Assembly (NCBI RefSeq): GCF_005048155.1
Contig: NZ_SUMB01000002.1
Coordinates: forward strand, 124,001-188,000
Length of the DNA: 64,000 nucleotides
From: Streptomyces piniterrae
GTDB lineage: Bacteria > Actinomycetota > Actinomycetes > Streptomycetales > Streptomycetaceae
Direction of reading: 5' to 3'
Both the position numbers and the translations under genes were made by a program. Below the pieces are notes generated by a model, which worked only from the letters and a program-made list of their open reading frames with translations, had not been told where the DNA came from and did not search any database. Position 1 is the first letter of the stretch. Each line of letters opens with the position of its first letter. Below, one piece after another: positions 48,974 to 57,213 of this stretch.

Positions 48974-50818
48974 TTGACCACGATCCTGCGATTGCCCGGC
49001 GAACCGGGCGAACTCACCCTTCCGGCCCTGTTATCACGCAACGCCGAGGACCACGGGGAACTGCCGGCGCTCTCCTGGTGCGACGCCGAAACCACCGGCT
49101 GGCACACCCTGAGCTGGGCCGAGGTCCGCGACCGGGTCGCGGAGCTGGCCGCCGGATACCGCTCGCTCGGCGTACGGCGCGGCGAGATCGTCCTCCTCAT
49201 GATGGGCAACCGGCCCGAGCACTGGCTCAGCGACCTGGCCCTGGTGCACCTCGGCGCTGTCCCGGTGACCGTCTATGGAACTGCCGCGCCCGAGCAGATC
49301 GCCCATATCGCCCGGCACAGCAGGGCAAAGATCGCCGTGCTGGAGGGTGCGCGGGAGCTCGCGCGCTGGGAGCCGCTGCTCGACGACACCGCCGCCCGGC
49401 TGGAGAAGCTGGTGATCATCGAGTCGGACGACACGGGATCGGACGACACGGGAGAGACGGGCAAGCACGAGACGTACGCAGCCCTGGCCGGCCGGGGCGC
49501 CGAGCTGCACGACCCCCGCGCGTTCGAGGCGACATGGCGGCAGGCGGACGCCGGCGACACGCTGACCGTCGTCTACACCTCCGGTACCACCGGCGATCCC
49601 AAGGGCGTCGTGGTCAGTCACCGCAATGTGCTGCTCAACGCGCTGGCGCTGGATGGCGCGGTGGAGCTGCCCGATCATGTCGAGCACCTCTGCTATCTGC
49701 CGTTCGCGCATATCGCCGAGCGGATGCTGGGCATCTACCTGCCGGTCTTCCGCGCCTCGCACGTCTATCTCTGCGCCGACCCGGCGATGGTCGCGGCGAC
49801 CGCGCGCGAACTGCGGCCGGCGCAGTTCTTCGGTGTGCCGAGGGTCTGGGAGAAGCTGGCGGCGGCGATACGGGCGCTGCTCGCCCAGCTGCCGGAGGAT
49901 CGGCGGGCGGCCGTCGAGGCGGCCGCGGAGACCGCCCGTGGCCAGGTGGAATTCCGGGAGCGGGGGCAACGGCCGCCGGAGCGGCTGGCGGACGCGTATG
50001 CCGAGGCCAAGGCCGGGGTGCTGGACCCGTTGCTCGCGCGGGCCGGCTTCGACCGGCTGGTGTGGACGGCGAGCGCGTCCGCCCCGATGCCCCCGGATGT
50101 GGTGCGGTTCTGGGCCGGTCTGGGCATCGTGATCATGGATGCGTGGGGGCTGACCGAGACGGTGGGGGTGGCCACGACGAACAGCCCGGGAGCCTTCCGG
50201 CTGGGCTCGGTGGGCCGCCCGCTCGACGGCCTTGAGGTGCGTACCGCCGAGGACGGGGAGATCGAGGTCCGGGGGCGCACCGTGTGCGAGGGCTATCTGC
50301 GGGCCGACGGATCGGTCGAGCCGGCGGCCGGCGCCGACGGCTGGTTCGCGACCGGCGACATCGGCCGGGTCGACGAGGACGGATTCCTCTGGCTGACCGA
50401 CCGCAAGAAGGAAATGATCGTGACCTCGACCGGCAAGAACGTCTCGCCGGCGCTGGTGGAGAACACCCTCAAGGAGCACCCGCTGATCGGACAGGCGCTG
50501 GTGTACGGCGACGGCCGGTCGTATCTGGTCGCGCTCCTGGTGCTGGACCCGGAACTGGCGCCGGCCTGGGCCGCGCAGCAAGGCATCGAGGGCACGCTGC
50601 GGGAGCTGGCCGGGCATCCGGCCGTACACGAGGAGATCGAACGAGCGGTTTCGGCCGCGAATACCCGGCTCAACCGCACGGAACAGGTCAAGCGGTTTTC
50701 GCTGCTGAGCGAGGAATGGGGCCCGGAATCGGGTGAGCTGACTCCTTCCTTGAAGCTCCGTCGGAAGTTCATTTCGGACAAATATCGCCAAAAGCTGGAT
50801 GGCTTGTATCACTTGTGA
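48974..50818 (+). CDS. Long-chain acyl-CoA synthetase (FadD15-like)
   Basis: The 614-residue product starts at TTG 48974, preceded by AGGAGG at five nt, a strong ribosome site that decides this start. AMP-binding motifs are VYTSGTTGDPKGVVVSHRN (P-loop), YLPFAHIAERML, MDAWGLTETVGVATTN and GWFATGDIGRVDEDGFLWLTDRKKEMIVTSTGKNVSP. It activates fatty acids to acyl-CoA for the adjacent beta-oxidation operon. A duplicated 15-nt unit encodes SDDTG-SDDTG (about 153-162) in a variable loop. It is divergent from the MerR gene. Confidence 0.9.
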   Translation: MTTILRLPGEPGELTLPALLSRNAEDHGELPALSWCDAETTGWHTLSWAEVRDRVAELAAGYRSLGVRRGEIVLLMMGNRPEHWLSDLALVHLGAVPVTVYGTAAPEQIAHIARHSRAKIAVLEGARELARWEPLLDDTAARLEKLVIIESDDTGSDDTGETGKHETYAALAGRGAELHDPRAFEATWRQADAGDTLTVVYTSGTTGDPKGVVVSHRNVLLNALALDGAVELPDHVEHLCYLPFAHIAERMLGIYLPVFRASHVYLCADPAMVAATARELRPAQFFGVPRVWEKLAAAIRALLAQLPEDRRAAVEAAAETARGQVEFRERGQRPPERLADAYAEAKAGVLDPLLARAGFDRLVWTASASAPMPPDVVRFWAGLGIVIMDAWGLTETVGVATTNSPGAFRLGSVGRPLDGLEVRTAEDGEIEVRGRTVCEGYLRADGSVEPAAGADGWFATGDIGRVDEDGFLWLTDRKKEMIVTSTGKNVSPALVENTLKEHPLIGQALVYGDGRSYLVALLVLDPELAPAWAAQQGIEGTLRELAGHPAVHEEIERAVSAANTRLNRTEQVKRFSLLSEEWGPESGELTPSLKLRRKFISDKYRQKLDGLYHL

Positions 50819-50930
50819 TCTTGCCCACAGACGGGGGGCGCCTCTTCGTGGAAGGTGTGCCGTCGGCCGACTTCGCGCGATCCGCGAAACCCACGGCCAC
50901 AGCGCCTGCCCGAAAGTGAGAGAACCAGCA

Positions 50931-52391
50931 GTGAGCACAGAAATCCTCACGGATGAAGCACAAAAGTCATCCGACGGGGGGAGCGGCGTCCCACAGGACG
51001 CGGGCGACGCGGGATACAGCAAGGGCCTCAAGGGCCGGCACGTCAACATGATCGCCATCGGTGGAGCGATCGGAACCGGCCTGTTTCTGGGCGCCGGCGG
51101 CCGACTGCACTCCGCCGGCCCCGCGCTGGCAGTCGCCTACGCGGTCTGCGGCATCTTCGCCTTCTTCGTCGTCCGGGCCCTCGGCGAGCTGGTGGTGCAC
51201 CGCCCCTCGTCCGGTTCCTTCGTCTCGTACGCCCGTGAGTTCCTGGGGGAGAAGGGCGCGTACGTCGCCGGCTGGATGTATGTCGTGAACTGGTCGACGA
51301 CCGGTATCGCCGACATCACCGCGATCGCGCTCTACACGCACTACTGGAGCCTGTTCACCGACATCCCGCAGTGGGTGATGGCCCTGATCGCGCTGGCGGT
51401 CGTGCTGACGGTGAACCTGATCTCCGTGAAGATCTTCGGTGAGCTGGAGTTCTGGTTCGCGATCATCAAGGTCGCCGCGCTGGTCATCTTCATGTTCATC
51501 GGCATCTTCCTGCTGGCCACCCAGCACCCCGTCGGCGGGCACACCCCGGGAATCAATCTGCTGACCGACCACGGCGGCCTCTTCCCGACCGGTCTGCTGC
51601 CCGTGGTGATCGTGCTGCAGGGCGTGGTCTTCGCCTACTCCGCCGTCGAGCTGGTCGGTGTGACCGCCGGCGAGACCAGCGACCCGCAGAAGGTCGTGCC
51701 GAAGGCCGTCAACTCCATCATGTGGCGAGTGGGCGTCTTCTACGTGGGCTCGGTGGTGCTGCTGGCGATGCTGCTGCCGTGGAACAAGTACGTCGGCGGC
51801 GAGAGCCCCTTCGTGACGGTGCTGTCCAACGTCGGAGTGCCGGCCGCTGGCGACGTGATGAACCTCGTCGTGCTGACCGCCGCCATGTCCAGCCTGAACT
51901 CCGGGCTCTACTCGACCGGCCGCATCCTGCGCTCCATGTCGATGGCGGGCTCCGCGCCCAAGTTCGCCGGGCTGATGAACCGCAACCAGGTGCCCTACGG
52001 CGGCATCATGCTCACCTCGGCGGTGTGTGTGCTCGGTGTCGGGCTCAACTACCTGATGCCGGGTGAGGCGTTCGAGATCGTGCTGAACATCGCGGCGCTG
52101 GGCATCATCAGCACCTGGTGCACGATCATGATCTGCCACATGGTGTTCGTCCGCCGCTCCAAGGAAGGCCGGGTCGAGCGCCCGCGCTTCCGCCTCCCGG
52201 GCACGCCGGTCACCGACATCGCGACCATCGTCTTCCTGCTCGGCGTCATCGTGCTGATGTGGTTCGACGACGGCGTCGGCCGCCAGACCGTGATGATCAT
52301 CCCGGTCCTCGCCGCCGCGCTGGTCGCCGGCTGGTACGCGGTCCGCGGCCGGGTCAGCCGGATCGCCGAGGAACGCGAGCTGACGAAGTAA
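50931..52391 (+). CDS. Amino-acid permease (L-asparagine/GABA permease type, APC superfamily)
   Basis: The 486 residues read from GTG 50931; the upstream frame to 50799 overlaps the fadD stop region and is unlikely. Twelve membrane helices. APC/AAT signatures are GLKGRHVNMIAIGGAIGTGLFLGAGG, GPALAVAYAVCGIFAFFVVRALGEL, YAREFLGEKGAYVAGWMYVVNW and YSAVELVGVTAGETSDPQKVVPKAVNS. The substrate loop has MSSLNSGLYSTGRILRSM. It closely resembles AnsP-type asparagine permeases but could carry other neutral amino acids. It is followed by a strong hairpin terminator. Confidence 0.88.
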   Translation: MSTEILTDEAQKSSDGGSGVPQDAGDAGYSKGLKGRHVNMIAIGGAIGTGLFLGAGGRLHSAGPALAVAYAVCGIFAFFVVRALGELVVHRPSSGSFVSYAREFLGEKGAYVAGWMYVVNWSTTGIADITAIALYTHYWSLFTDIPQWVMALIALAVVLTVNLISVKIFGELEFWFAIIKVAALVIFMFIGIFLLATQHPVGGHTPGINLLTDHGGLFPTGLLPVVIVLQGVVFAYSAVELVGVTAGETSDPQKVVPKAVNSIMWRVGVFYVGSVVLLAMLLPWNKYVGGESPFVTVLSNVGVPAAGDVMNLVVLTAAMSSLNSGLYSTGRILRSMSMAGSAPKFAGLMNRNQVPYGGIMLTSAVCVLGVGLNYLMPGEAFEIVLNIAALGIISTWCTIMICHMVFVRRSKEGRVERPRFRLPGTPVTDIATIVFLLGVIVLMWFDDGVGRQTVMIIPVLAAALVAGWYAVRGRVSRIAEERELTK

Positions 52392-52420
52392 TCGCGCAAC
52401 TACTGGCGCCTTGAAGAACC

Positions 52421-52462
52421 GAGGGCGGCCGCGGAGTCCGAGAGACTTCCGCGGCCGCCCTC
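52421..52462. terminator. Hairpin terminator after the permease gene
   Basis: A perfect 15-bp stem GAGGGCGGCCGCGGA / TCCGCGGCCGCCCTC with a 12-nt loop lies 30 nt beyond the permease stop. There is no T run, as is common for Streptomyces. Confidence 0.85.
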
Positions 52463-52497
52463 GCGCTTGCCGCCCCCGCGTCGGCCGTCCCCATCGA

Positions 52498-52520
52498 TTG
52501 TCAGTGGTCGCCCTTACCGT
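52498..52520 (+). promoter_or_regulatory. RecA-independent DNA-damage (PafBC-type) promoter, leaderless
   Basis: TTGTCAGTG (52498-52506), eight nt, TACCGT (52515-52520) fits TTGTCRGTG-N8-TAnnnT. The sequence is nearly identical to the promoter at 40448-40470. The macro-domain ATG follows six nt after the -10, so transcription probably starts at or next to the A of the start codon. Confidence 0.75.
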
Positions 52521-52526
52521 GGAGGC

Positions 52527-53048
52527 ATGACTGAGAACACGGGGATCTCATACGTCAAGGGGGACGCCACCGCGCCGCAGGGCAAGGGCGTCAAGGTGAT
52601 CGCGCATATCTGCAACGACCTGGGCGGCTGGGGCAAGGGCTTTGTGCTCGCGCTCTCCCGCCGCTGGCCGGAGCCGGAGGCCGCCTACCGCAAGTGGCAC
52701 CGCGAGCGCGCGCGGAACGACTTCGGGCTGGGCGCGGCCCAGTTCATCCAGGTCGGCGACCGGCTGTGGGTGGCCAACGTCGTAGGCCAGCGGGGCATGT
52801 TCCCCCAAGCTCTCGACCCAGCTCGAGCAGGGGGGACCCCCATGGGCAGCAAGGGCGTGCCCGTACGGTACGAGGCCATCGCGGCCGGGCTCGGCCGGGT
52901 CGCGGCCGAAGCCCAGGAGCTCGGGGCATCGGTCCATATGCCGCGCATCGGCTGCGGGCTGGCGGGCGGCAAGTGGTCCCGGGTGGAGCCGCTGATAACC
53001 GAGCGACTCGTCCGGCGCGGCATAGCGGTGACGGTCTACGACCACTGA
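52527..53048 (+). CDS. Macro-domain protein (ADP-ribose binding or hydrolysing)
   Basis: The 173 residues read from ATG 52527. The macro fold shows ISYVKGDATAPQGKGVKVIAHICNDLGGWGKGFVLAL (adenine and ribose loops), FGLGAAQFIQVGDRLWVANVVGQ and HMPRIGCGLAGGKWSRVEPLI (diphosphate loop). It resembles Poa1p-like ADP-ribose-1''-phosphate phosphatases. The damage-type promoter suggests removal of ADP-ribose from DNA or protein during genotoxic stress. At about 91-112 a palindromic DNA element adds FPQALDPARAGGTPMGSKG, which probably extends a surface loop. Confidence 0.88.
   Translation: MTENTGISYVKGDATAPQGKGVKVIAHICNDLGGWGKGFVLALSRRWPEPEAAYRKWHRERARNDFGLGAAQFIQVGDRLWVANVVGQRGMFPQALDPARAGGTPMGSKGVPVRYEAIAAGLGRVAAEAQELGASVHMPRIGCGLAGGKWSRVEPLITERLVRRGIAVTVYDH
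52801..52842 (+). repeat. Palindromic element inserted in frame in the macro-domain gene
   Basis: The element starts CCCCCAAGCTCTCGACCC and ends AGCTCGAGCAGGGGGGACCC. The CCCCC..GCTC and GAGC..GGGGG arms can fold. It interrupts the conserved macro fold after NVVGQRGMF without breaking the frame. I recall very similar sequences recurring in Streptomyces intergenic regions, so a mobile or amplified REP-like element is inferred. Confidence 0.65.
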
Positions 53049-53217
53049 CGGTCTACGACAACTGCCGGTCGACGACCACGGACCGACGGTCTGCGGTCCT
53101 GGACCGTTCACGCCTGCTTGAACTCCGCGGAAACTGGCCGAGGGTGTATCTGGGTACACCCCTGCCCGGCATCCAGACGCAGTGGCGACGGGCCCGCCGG
53201 ACGGCATCGTCGATGCC

Positions 53218-54126
53218 ATGCGAAGCAAACCTGTCGACATCAAGGCGATGGCTGCCTTGTTCCTCACCGTTGCCTTTCTGGCGGCCGGAGTGCTCGGCGC
53301 GCTCCAGCCCGCGACCGGGATACCCAGTGAGGTCATCCAGCTGACACAGTTCGGACCCGCACTCGGGGTCGGAGTCGCCGCGCTGCTATGGCCGGGGCGG
53401 GTACGGGAATTGCTCGCCGGCCTCGTATCGGCCCGCAGCGGCCAGGGGGTGCAAGGGGCGCTCCTACTCCTCACGGCGCCTCTGATCATCGCGCTGAGCG
53501 TCAGTGCGTACGCGGCGCTCACCGGGGACGCGCGCTTTGCGCGGCCGGGCGCCCCGTTCGTGTTGATCGCCGTGGCGCAGCTGATCGGCGCGTGTGGCGA
53601 GGAGATCGGGTGGCGTTGCTTCCTGCAGCCGCTGCTGCGCACCCGCCTCGGCCCTCTTACGGCGTCGGTCGCGGTGGGTGTGGCGTGGGGTGTCTGGCAC
53701 ATCCAGGTTTTCGTGAGACACCCTGTCTATGCGGGGGCGTTCATCATGGCGGCGGTGTCCATGTCGGTGGTGATGGGATGGGCCCTTGAAGGCATACGGG
53801 CTTCCCGGCTGCCGCTCGCAGGGGGCTTTCACGCGCTGATCAACCTCGGCATGCTGCTGTTCATGGACGAAGAGTCCGGCGCGGTGCTCCCCATGGTGCT
53901 GTTCGGCGTCTCGTGCCTGGCGGCGGCAGGACTGTGGACGTGGACAGACGTTGGCAGGCAACGGTCGGCGGCTTCCACATCGGCATCCACACAGGCATCC
54001 AGGCAGGCGTCCACACAGCCATCCGCATCGACATCGGTATCCGCACCGGCACCCGCACTGGCACCCGCACCGGTACCGGCACCGGTACCGGCTAGGATCC
54101 CCCCGATCATGGACGATGTTCGATAA
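53218..54126 (+). CDS. CPBP-family intramembrane metalloprotease (CAAX protease-like)
   Basis: The 302 residues read from ATG 53218. Several membrane helices. Motif 1 is GACGEEIGWRCFLQPLL (EExxxR), followed by helix GVAWGVWHIQVF (motif 2 His) and GFHALINLGMLLF (motif 3 H-x-x-x-N). These are the catalytic motifs of the Abi/CPBP family, which cleaves within membranes and in bacteria serves maturation or self-immunity. The C-terminal 55 residues are a low-complexity Ser/Thr/Gln then Ala/Pro tail encoded by repeats (53976-54094). Its last 11 nt overlap the histidine kinase start, so the three genes form an operon. Confidence 0.85.
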   Translation: MRSKPVDIKAMAALFLTVAFLAAGVLGALQPATGIPSEVIQLTQFGPALGVGVAALLWPGRVRELLAGLVSARSGQGVQGALLLLTAPLIIALSVSAYAALTGDARFARPGAPFVLIAVAQLIGACGEEIGWRCFLQPLLRTRLGPLTASVAVGVAWGVWHIQVFVRHPVYAGAFIMAAVSMSVVMGWALEGIRASRLPLAGGFHALINLGMLLFMDEESGAVLPMVLFGVSCLAAAGLWTWTDVGRQRSAASTSASTQASRQASTQPSASTSVSAPAPALAPAPVPAPVPARIPPIMDDVR

Positions 54127-55399
54127 GCCCCGTACGGTCGCCTGCCGCGCCTGTGTCGCCGTCGGTCGGTGCCAGCTGGCGAGCCTGCATGCCATCGCGG
54201 TGTCGGCGGTGGGCTCGCTGGTGGTACTCGCCCTGTTGCTGGTGCCCGTGGGCCTGGGCTTCCGGTTGCTGCCGCCCGCCGCGCGGGCCCTGCGCGCACT
54301 GTCCGACCGTTCCCGTTCACGCGCCGACCGGTGGACGGACGCCCGTATCAGTCCACCGGAGCCGCTGCCCGTGGACCGGGTGGACCGTGCCCTCAACTCC
54401 CGTAAGAGGTCGGGCGCGATCATCGCCGACGAGGGGTTCTGGCGCGACTTGGCATGGGCCTGGCTGGAGCCGGTGACCGGCGGGCTCCTCGTCGCCGTTC
54501 CCCTCGCCCTGATCGAGTACGGGGCCTTCGGCGCGCTGGTGCAGCCGTTCATCTGGCGACGCATCGACGACGGCAATTGGTACGCCTTCGTCCCCGTGCA
54601 CAGCACCATCACCATGTGTCTCGCGCTCGTGCTGGGACTGGCCTTCATGGCCGGTGGGCTGCTGGCCGCCCCCGCCATGCTCCGGCTGCACACCCGGGTG
54701 AGCCGACCGCTGCTTTCCGCGCCGCGCAGCGTCCAACTCGCCCAACGGGTCGAGCGGCTCACCGACACCCGTGCCAGGGCCCTGGACGCCCAGGCCGCCG
54801 AACTCCGGCGCATCGAGCGGAACCTGCACGACGGGGCGCAGGCTCGGCTCGTCGCCCTGGGAATGACGCTGGACCGTGCCACCCGCCTCGTGGAGACGGA
54901 CCCGGCGGCGGCGCGCGAACTCCTGCTGGACGTCCGTCGAACGTCCGAGGGGGCCTTGCAGGACCTGCGCGAGCTGGTACACGGCATCCACCCGCCGGTC
55001 CTCGCCGACCGGGGCCTGGGCGACGCTGTCCGGTCGCTGGCGCTCGACAGCTTCCTCGACGTCCACGTCGAGACCCGGCTGCCGGCTCGGCTCCCGGCAC
55101 CGGTCGAGTCCGCCGCCTACTTCGCGGTGAGCGAGGCGCTGGCGAACGCGGCCAAGCACTCCGGGGCCGGTGAGGTCGGCGTCGTCTTGACCTACGACAA
55201 CGGCCTGCTGCGCGCGACCGTCACCGACGACGGTCACGGCGGCGCCGACCCCTCACGGGGCACCGGGCTGACCGGCGTGCGACGACGATTGGATACCTTC
55301 GACGGCACCCTCGACCTGCACAGTCCGCAGGGCGGACCGACCACCGTGACGATGGAGATTCCGTGCGCGTTGTCCTCGCCGAAGACCTCTTCCTCCTGA
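54116..55399 (+). CDS. NarL-type sensor histidine kinase (HisKA_3)
   Basis: The 427 residues read from ATG 54116, inside the end of the protease gene. Membrane helices lie at about 23-48, 115-140 and 160-185 (AIAVSAVGSLVVLALLLVPV, GGLLVAVPLALIEYGAFGALV, MCLALVLGLAFMAGGLLAA). The phospho-accepting His lies in RIERNLHDGAQARLVALGM. The HATPase has ALANAAKHSGAGEV and GTGLTGVRRRLDTFDGTLDLHS. The sensor part resembles no named domain. Its 3' end overlaps the response regulator by 37 nt. Together with the intramembrane protease it may sense membrane or cell-wall stress (inferred). Confidence 0.88.
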   Translation: MFDKPRTVACRACVAVGRCQLASLHAIAVSAVGSLVVLALLLVPVGLGFRLLPPAARALRALSDRSRSRADRWTDARISPPEPLPVDRVDRALNSRKRSGAIIADEGFWRDLAWAWLEPVTGGLLVAVPLALIEYGAFGALVQPFIWRRIDDGNWYAFVPVHSTITMCLALVLGLAFMAGGLLAAPAMLRLHTRVSRPLLSAPRSVQLAQRVERLTDTRARALDAQAAELRRIERNLHDGAQARLVALGMTLDRATRLVETDPAAARELLLDVRRTSEGALQDLRELVHGIHPPVLADRGLGDAVRSLALDSFLDVHVETRLPARLPAPVESAAYFAVSEALANAAKHSGAGEVGVVLTYDNGLLRATVTDDGHGGADPSRGTGLTGVRRRLDTFDGTLDLHSPQGGPTTVTMEIPCALSSPKTSSS

Positions 55400-56013
55400 G
55401 AGACGGGCTGATACGCACCCTCCGGGAACACGGCTGCGAGGTCGTCGCGGTGGACAACGGTCCGTCTCTGCTGCGCGCGCTCCTCGCAGAGGGGGACACC
55501 GCACCGGATGTCGCCGTGGTCGATGTGCGGCTGCCGCCGACCTTCACCGACGAGGGCCTCCAGGCCGCACTCGAAGCCCGTCGCCGGCGGCCCGGACTGC
55601 CCGTCCTCATACTCTCCCAGTATGTCGAGCAGCTGTACGCGAACGAGCTGCTGGCCGGGGGCGAGGGCGCCGTCGGGTATCTGCTCAAGGACCGGGTCAC
55701 CAACACCGAGCAGTTCATCGACGCGGTCCGGCGCGTGGCTGCCGGAGGCACGGTGATGGACCCTCAGGTCATCTCCAAACTGCTGGTGCGCAGCGACGCC
55801 CGTGGCACGATCGGCAGCCTGACACAGCGCGAGCGGGACGTCCTCGAGCTGATGGCCGAGGGCAGGTCCAACGCCGCCATCGCCGGCGGCCTGCACATCA
55901 GCGAGAGCGCTGTCGCCAAGCACACCGCGAGCATTTTCACCAAGCTCCGGATCAACCCGTCGGCGGACGACAACCGCAGGGTGCTGGCCGTTCTGGCCTA
56001 TCTCAAGCGCTGA
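55363..56013 (+). CDS. NarL/LuxR-family response regulator
   Basis: The 216-residue product starts at GTG 55363. The receiver has ED at 7-8, phospho-acceptor Asp in VAVVDVRLPP and Lys in YLLKDRV. The LuxR HTH is LTQRERDVLELMAEGRSNAAIAGGLHISESAVAKHTASIFTKL. It is the cognate partner of the overlapping kinase. Targets unknown. It is the last gene of the protease-kinase-regulator operon and is followed by repetitive intergenic DNA. Confidence 0.92.
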   Translation: MRVVLAEDLFLLRDGLIRTLREHGCEVVAVDNGPSLLRALLAEGDTAPDVAVVDVRLPPTFTDEGLQAALEARRRRPGLPVLILSQYVEQLYANELLAGGEGAVGYLLKDRVTNTEQFIDAVRRVAAGGTVMDPQVISKLLVRSDARGTIGSLTQRERDVLELMAEGRSNAAIAGGLHISESAVAKHTASIFTKLRINPSADDNRRVLAVLAYLKR

Positions 56014-56090
56014 GAGGCTTGGGCGTGGAGCGGGGCACGCTCACCGGACAGCGCGCCGAGCTCCCGAAGGAACTCGACGCGCTGCCGGAC

Positions 56091-56149
56091 AACGAACGAC
56101 GACGAACGACAACGAACGACGACACAAAACGACGAACGACAACGAACGG
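56091..56149. repeat. ACGA-rich microsatellite
   Basis: The 18-mer GACGAACGACAACGAACG occurs at 56101-56118 and exactly again at 56131-56148, in a 59-nt run of AACGAACGAC/GACGAACGAC units. It lies between the response regulator and sphingomyelinase genes (169-nt convergent gap). Confidence 0.85.
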
Positions 56150-56182
56150 CCGCGGTTCGGCCCGGTGCGCCGGCCAGGCCAA

Positions 56183-57157
56183 CTAGCCGCCGATCACCGG
56201 ATAGTGGTCGCTGAGGTTGGTGTAGGTGTAGTCGGTGCCCCAGCTGGAGACCGTCCAGGGGTCCGACTGCTCCTTGACCACCTCGTTCTGCCAGCCGGCG
56301 GGCCGGGCGTGACCGTTGCGGTGCAGGACGTAGTCCAGGTCCTCACGGGGGTCCGTCGGGTAGCGGTACTTGGCGACGGAGTTCTCCTGGGTGTCGAACG
56401 AGTACGGGTGGCCCGTGCGGCTGTCGGCGGGGGCCAGATCGCCGTTGCTGAGCAGCGCGTCGTACTCGGGACTGCGGGAGTCGACGTTCAGATCGCCCGC
56501 GACCATGACCTCTTCGTCCGCCGGGATGTTCTTGGCGTCCAGGAAGGCGTCCATCTCCTTGAGCTGCTTGGCGCGGTCGGCGGCCGCCTCGCCCGACGCG
56601 CAGCCCGAGTCGGTGGACTGGGTGTGCGTACCGACGACATGCACCTTGGTGCCGTCGACGTCCAACACCGCGTAAACGAAACCCTTGTTGGAGTGGGAGT
56701 CCGATCCGCAGGCGTCCTTGTAGATGTACTGCTCCTTGCGGAGGACCGGCCACTTGCTCAGCAGCGTCACCCCGCCGTCCTCGGGGGTGACGGAGGAGTA
56801 GGCGCCGCCGGTGGCGTCCCAGCCGTCCTTGCTGCGGCCCACCACCGGGGTCTGGTGCGGGTACTGCGCGGCCGCCTTGGACTTCAGCGCGTCGGAGGAG
56901 GAGTTGTCGAAGGCTTCCTGGAGGACGACGACGTCCTTGCCCTGGAAGAAGTCCGCCGCCGCGATCGCCTGGGCACGGTGGTCCTGGCCCCAGTTGGGAT
57001 AGAGGTTCTTGCTCATGAGGAAGGCGTTGTAGGTGAGCACCTTCAGATGCGGGGTGGCGGCGGCCGACGCGGTCGGGGACGCGGCGGTCACGGTCACGGC
57101 GGCGAGGGCGGCGGCTATCGCGGCCGCCCGGGATGCGCGCGAGGCTGAGAACGACAC
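56183..57157 (-). CDS. sph: Secreted sphingomyelinase C / phosphodiesterase
   Basis: The 324-residue product has a Sec signal (RAAAIAAALAAVTVTAASPTASA, cleaved about residue 33). The DNase I-like fold carries KVLTYNAFLM (metal Asn), VVLQEAFDN (metal Glu), VVGTHTQSTDSGCASG, MVAGDLNVDSRS (Asp-Asn), REDLDYVL (Asp) and NLSDHYPVIGG (catalytic His). Length and motifs match the Streptomyces/Bacillus neutral sphingomyelinase C family. It hydrolyses sphingomyelin to ceramide and phosphocholine outside the cell. Its promoter region contains the palindrome at 57214-57231. Confidence 0.92.
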   Translation of the reverse strand: MSFSASRASRAAAIAAALAAVTVTAASPTASAAATPHLKVLTYNAFLMSKNLYPNWGQDHRAQAIAAADFFQGKDVVVLQEAFDNSSSDALKSKAAAQYPHQTPVVGRSKDGWDATGGAYSSVTPEDGGVTLLSKWPVLRKEQYIYKDACGSDSHSNKGFVYAVLDVDGTKVHVVGTHTQSTDSGCASGEAAADRAKQLKEMDAFLDAKNIPADEEVMVAGDLNVDSRSPEYDALLSNGDLAPADSRTGHPYSFDTQENSVAKYRYPTDPREDLDYVLHRNGHARPAGWQNEVVKEQSDPWTVSSWGTDYTYTNLSDHYPVIGG

Positions 57158-57213
57158 TGAATCTCCCTGTGGGGGTGGGGAAATGATGTGGCGGCAGACA
57201 TCAAATCAGCTGC

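Noticed and set aside
56091..56149. CRISPR-like or origin-type repeats
   Set aside because: Units have no spacer or DnaA-box-like sequence and mirror a low-complexity microsatellite in a convergent intergenic gap.
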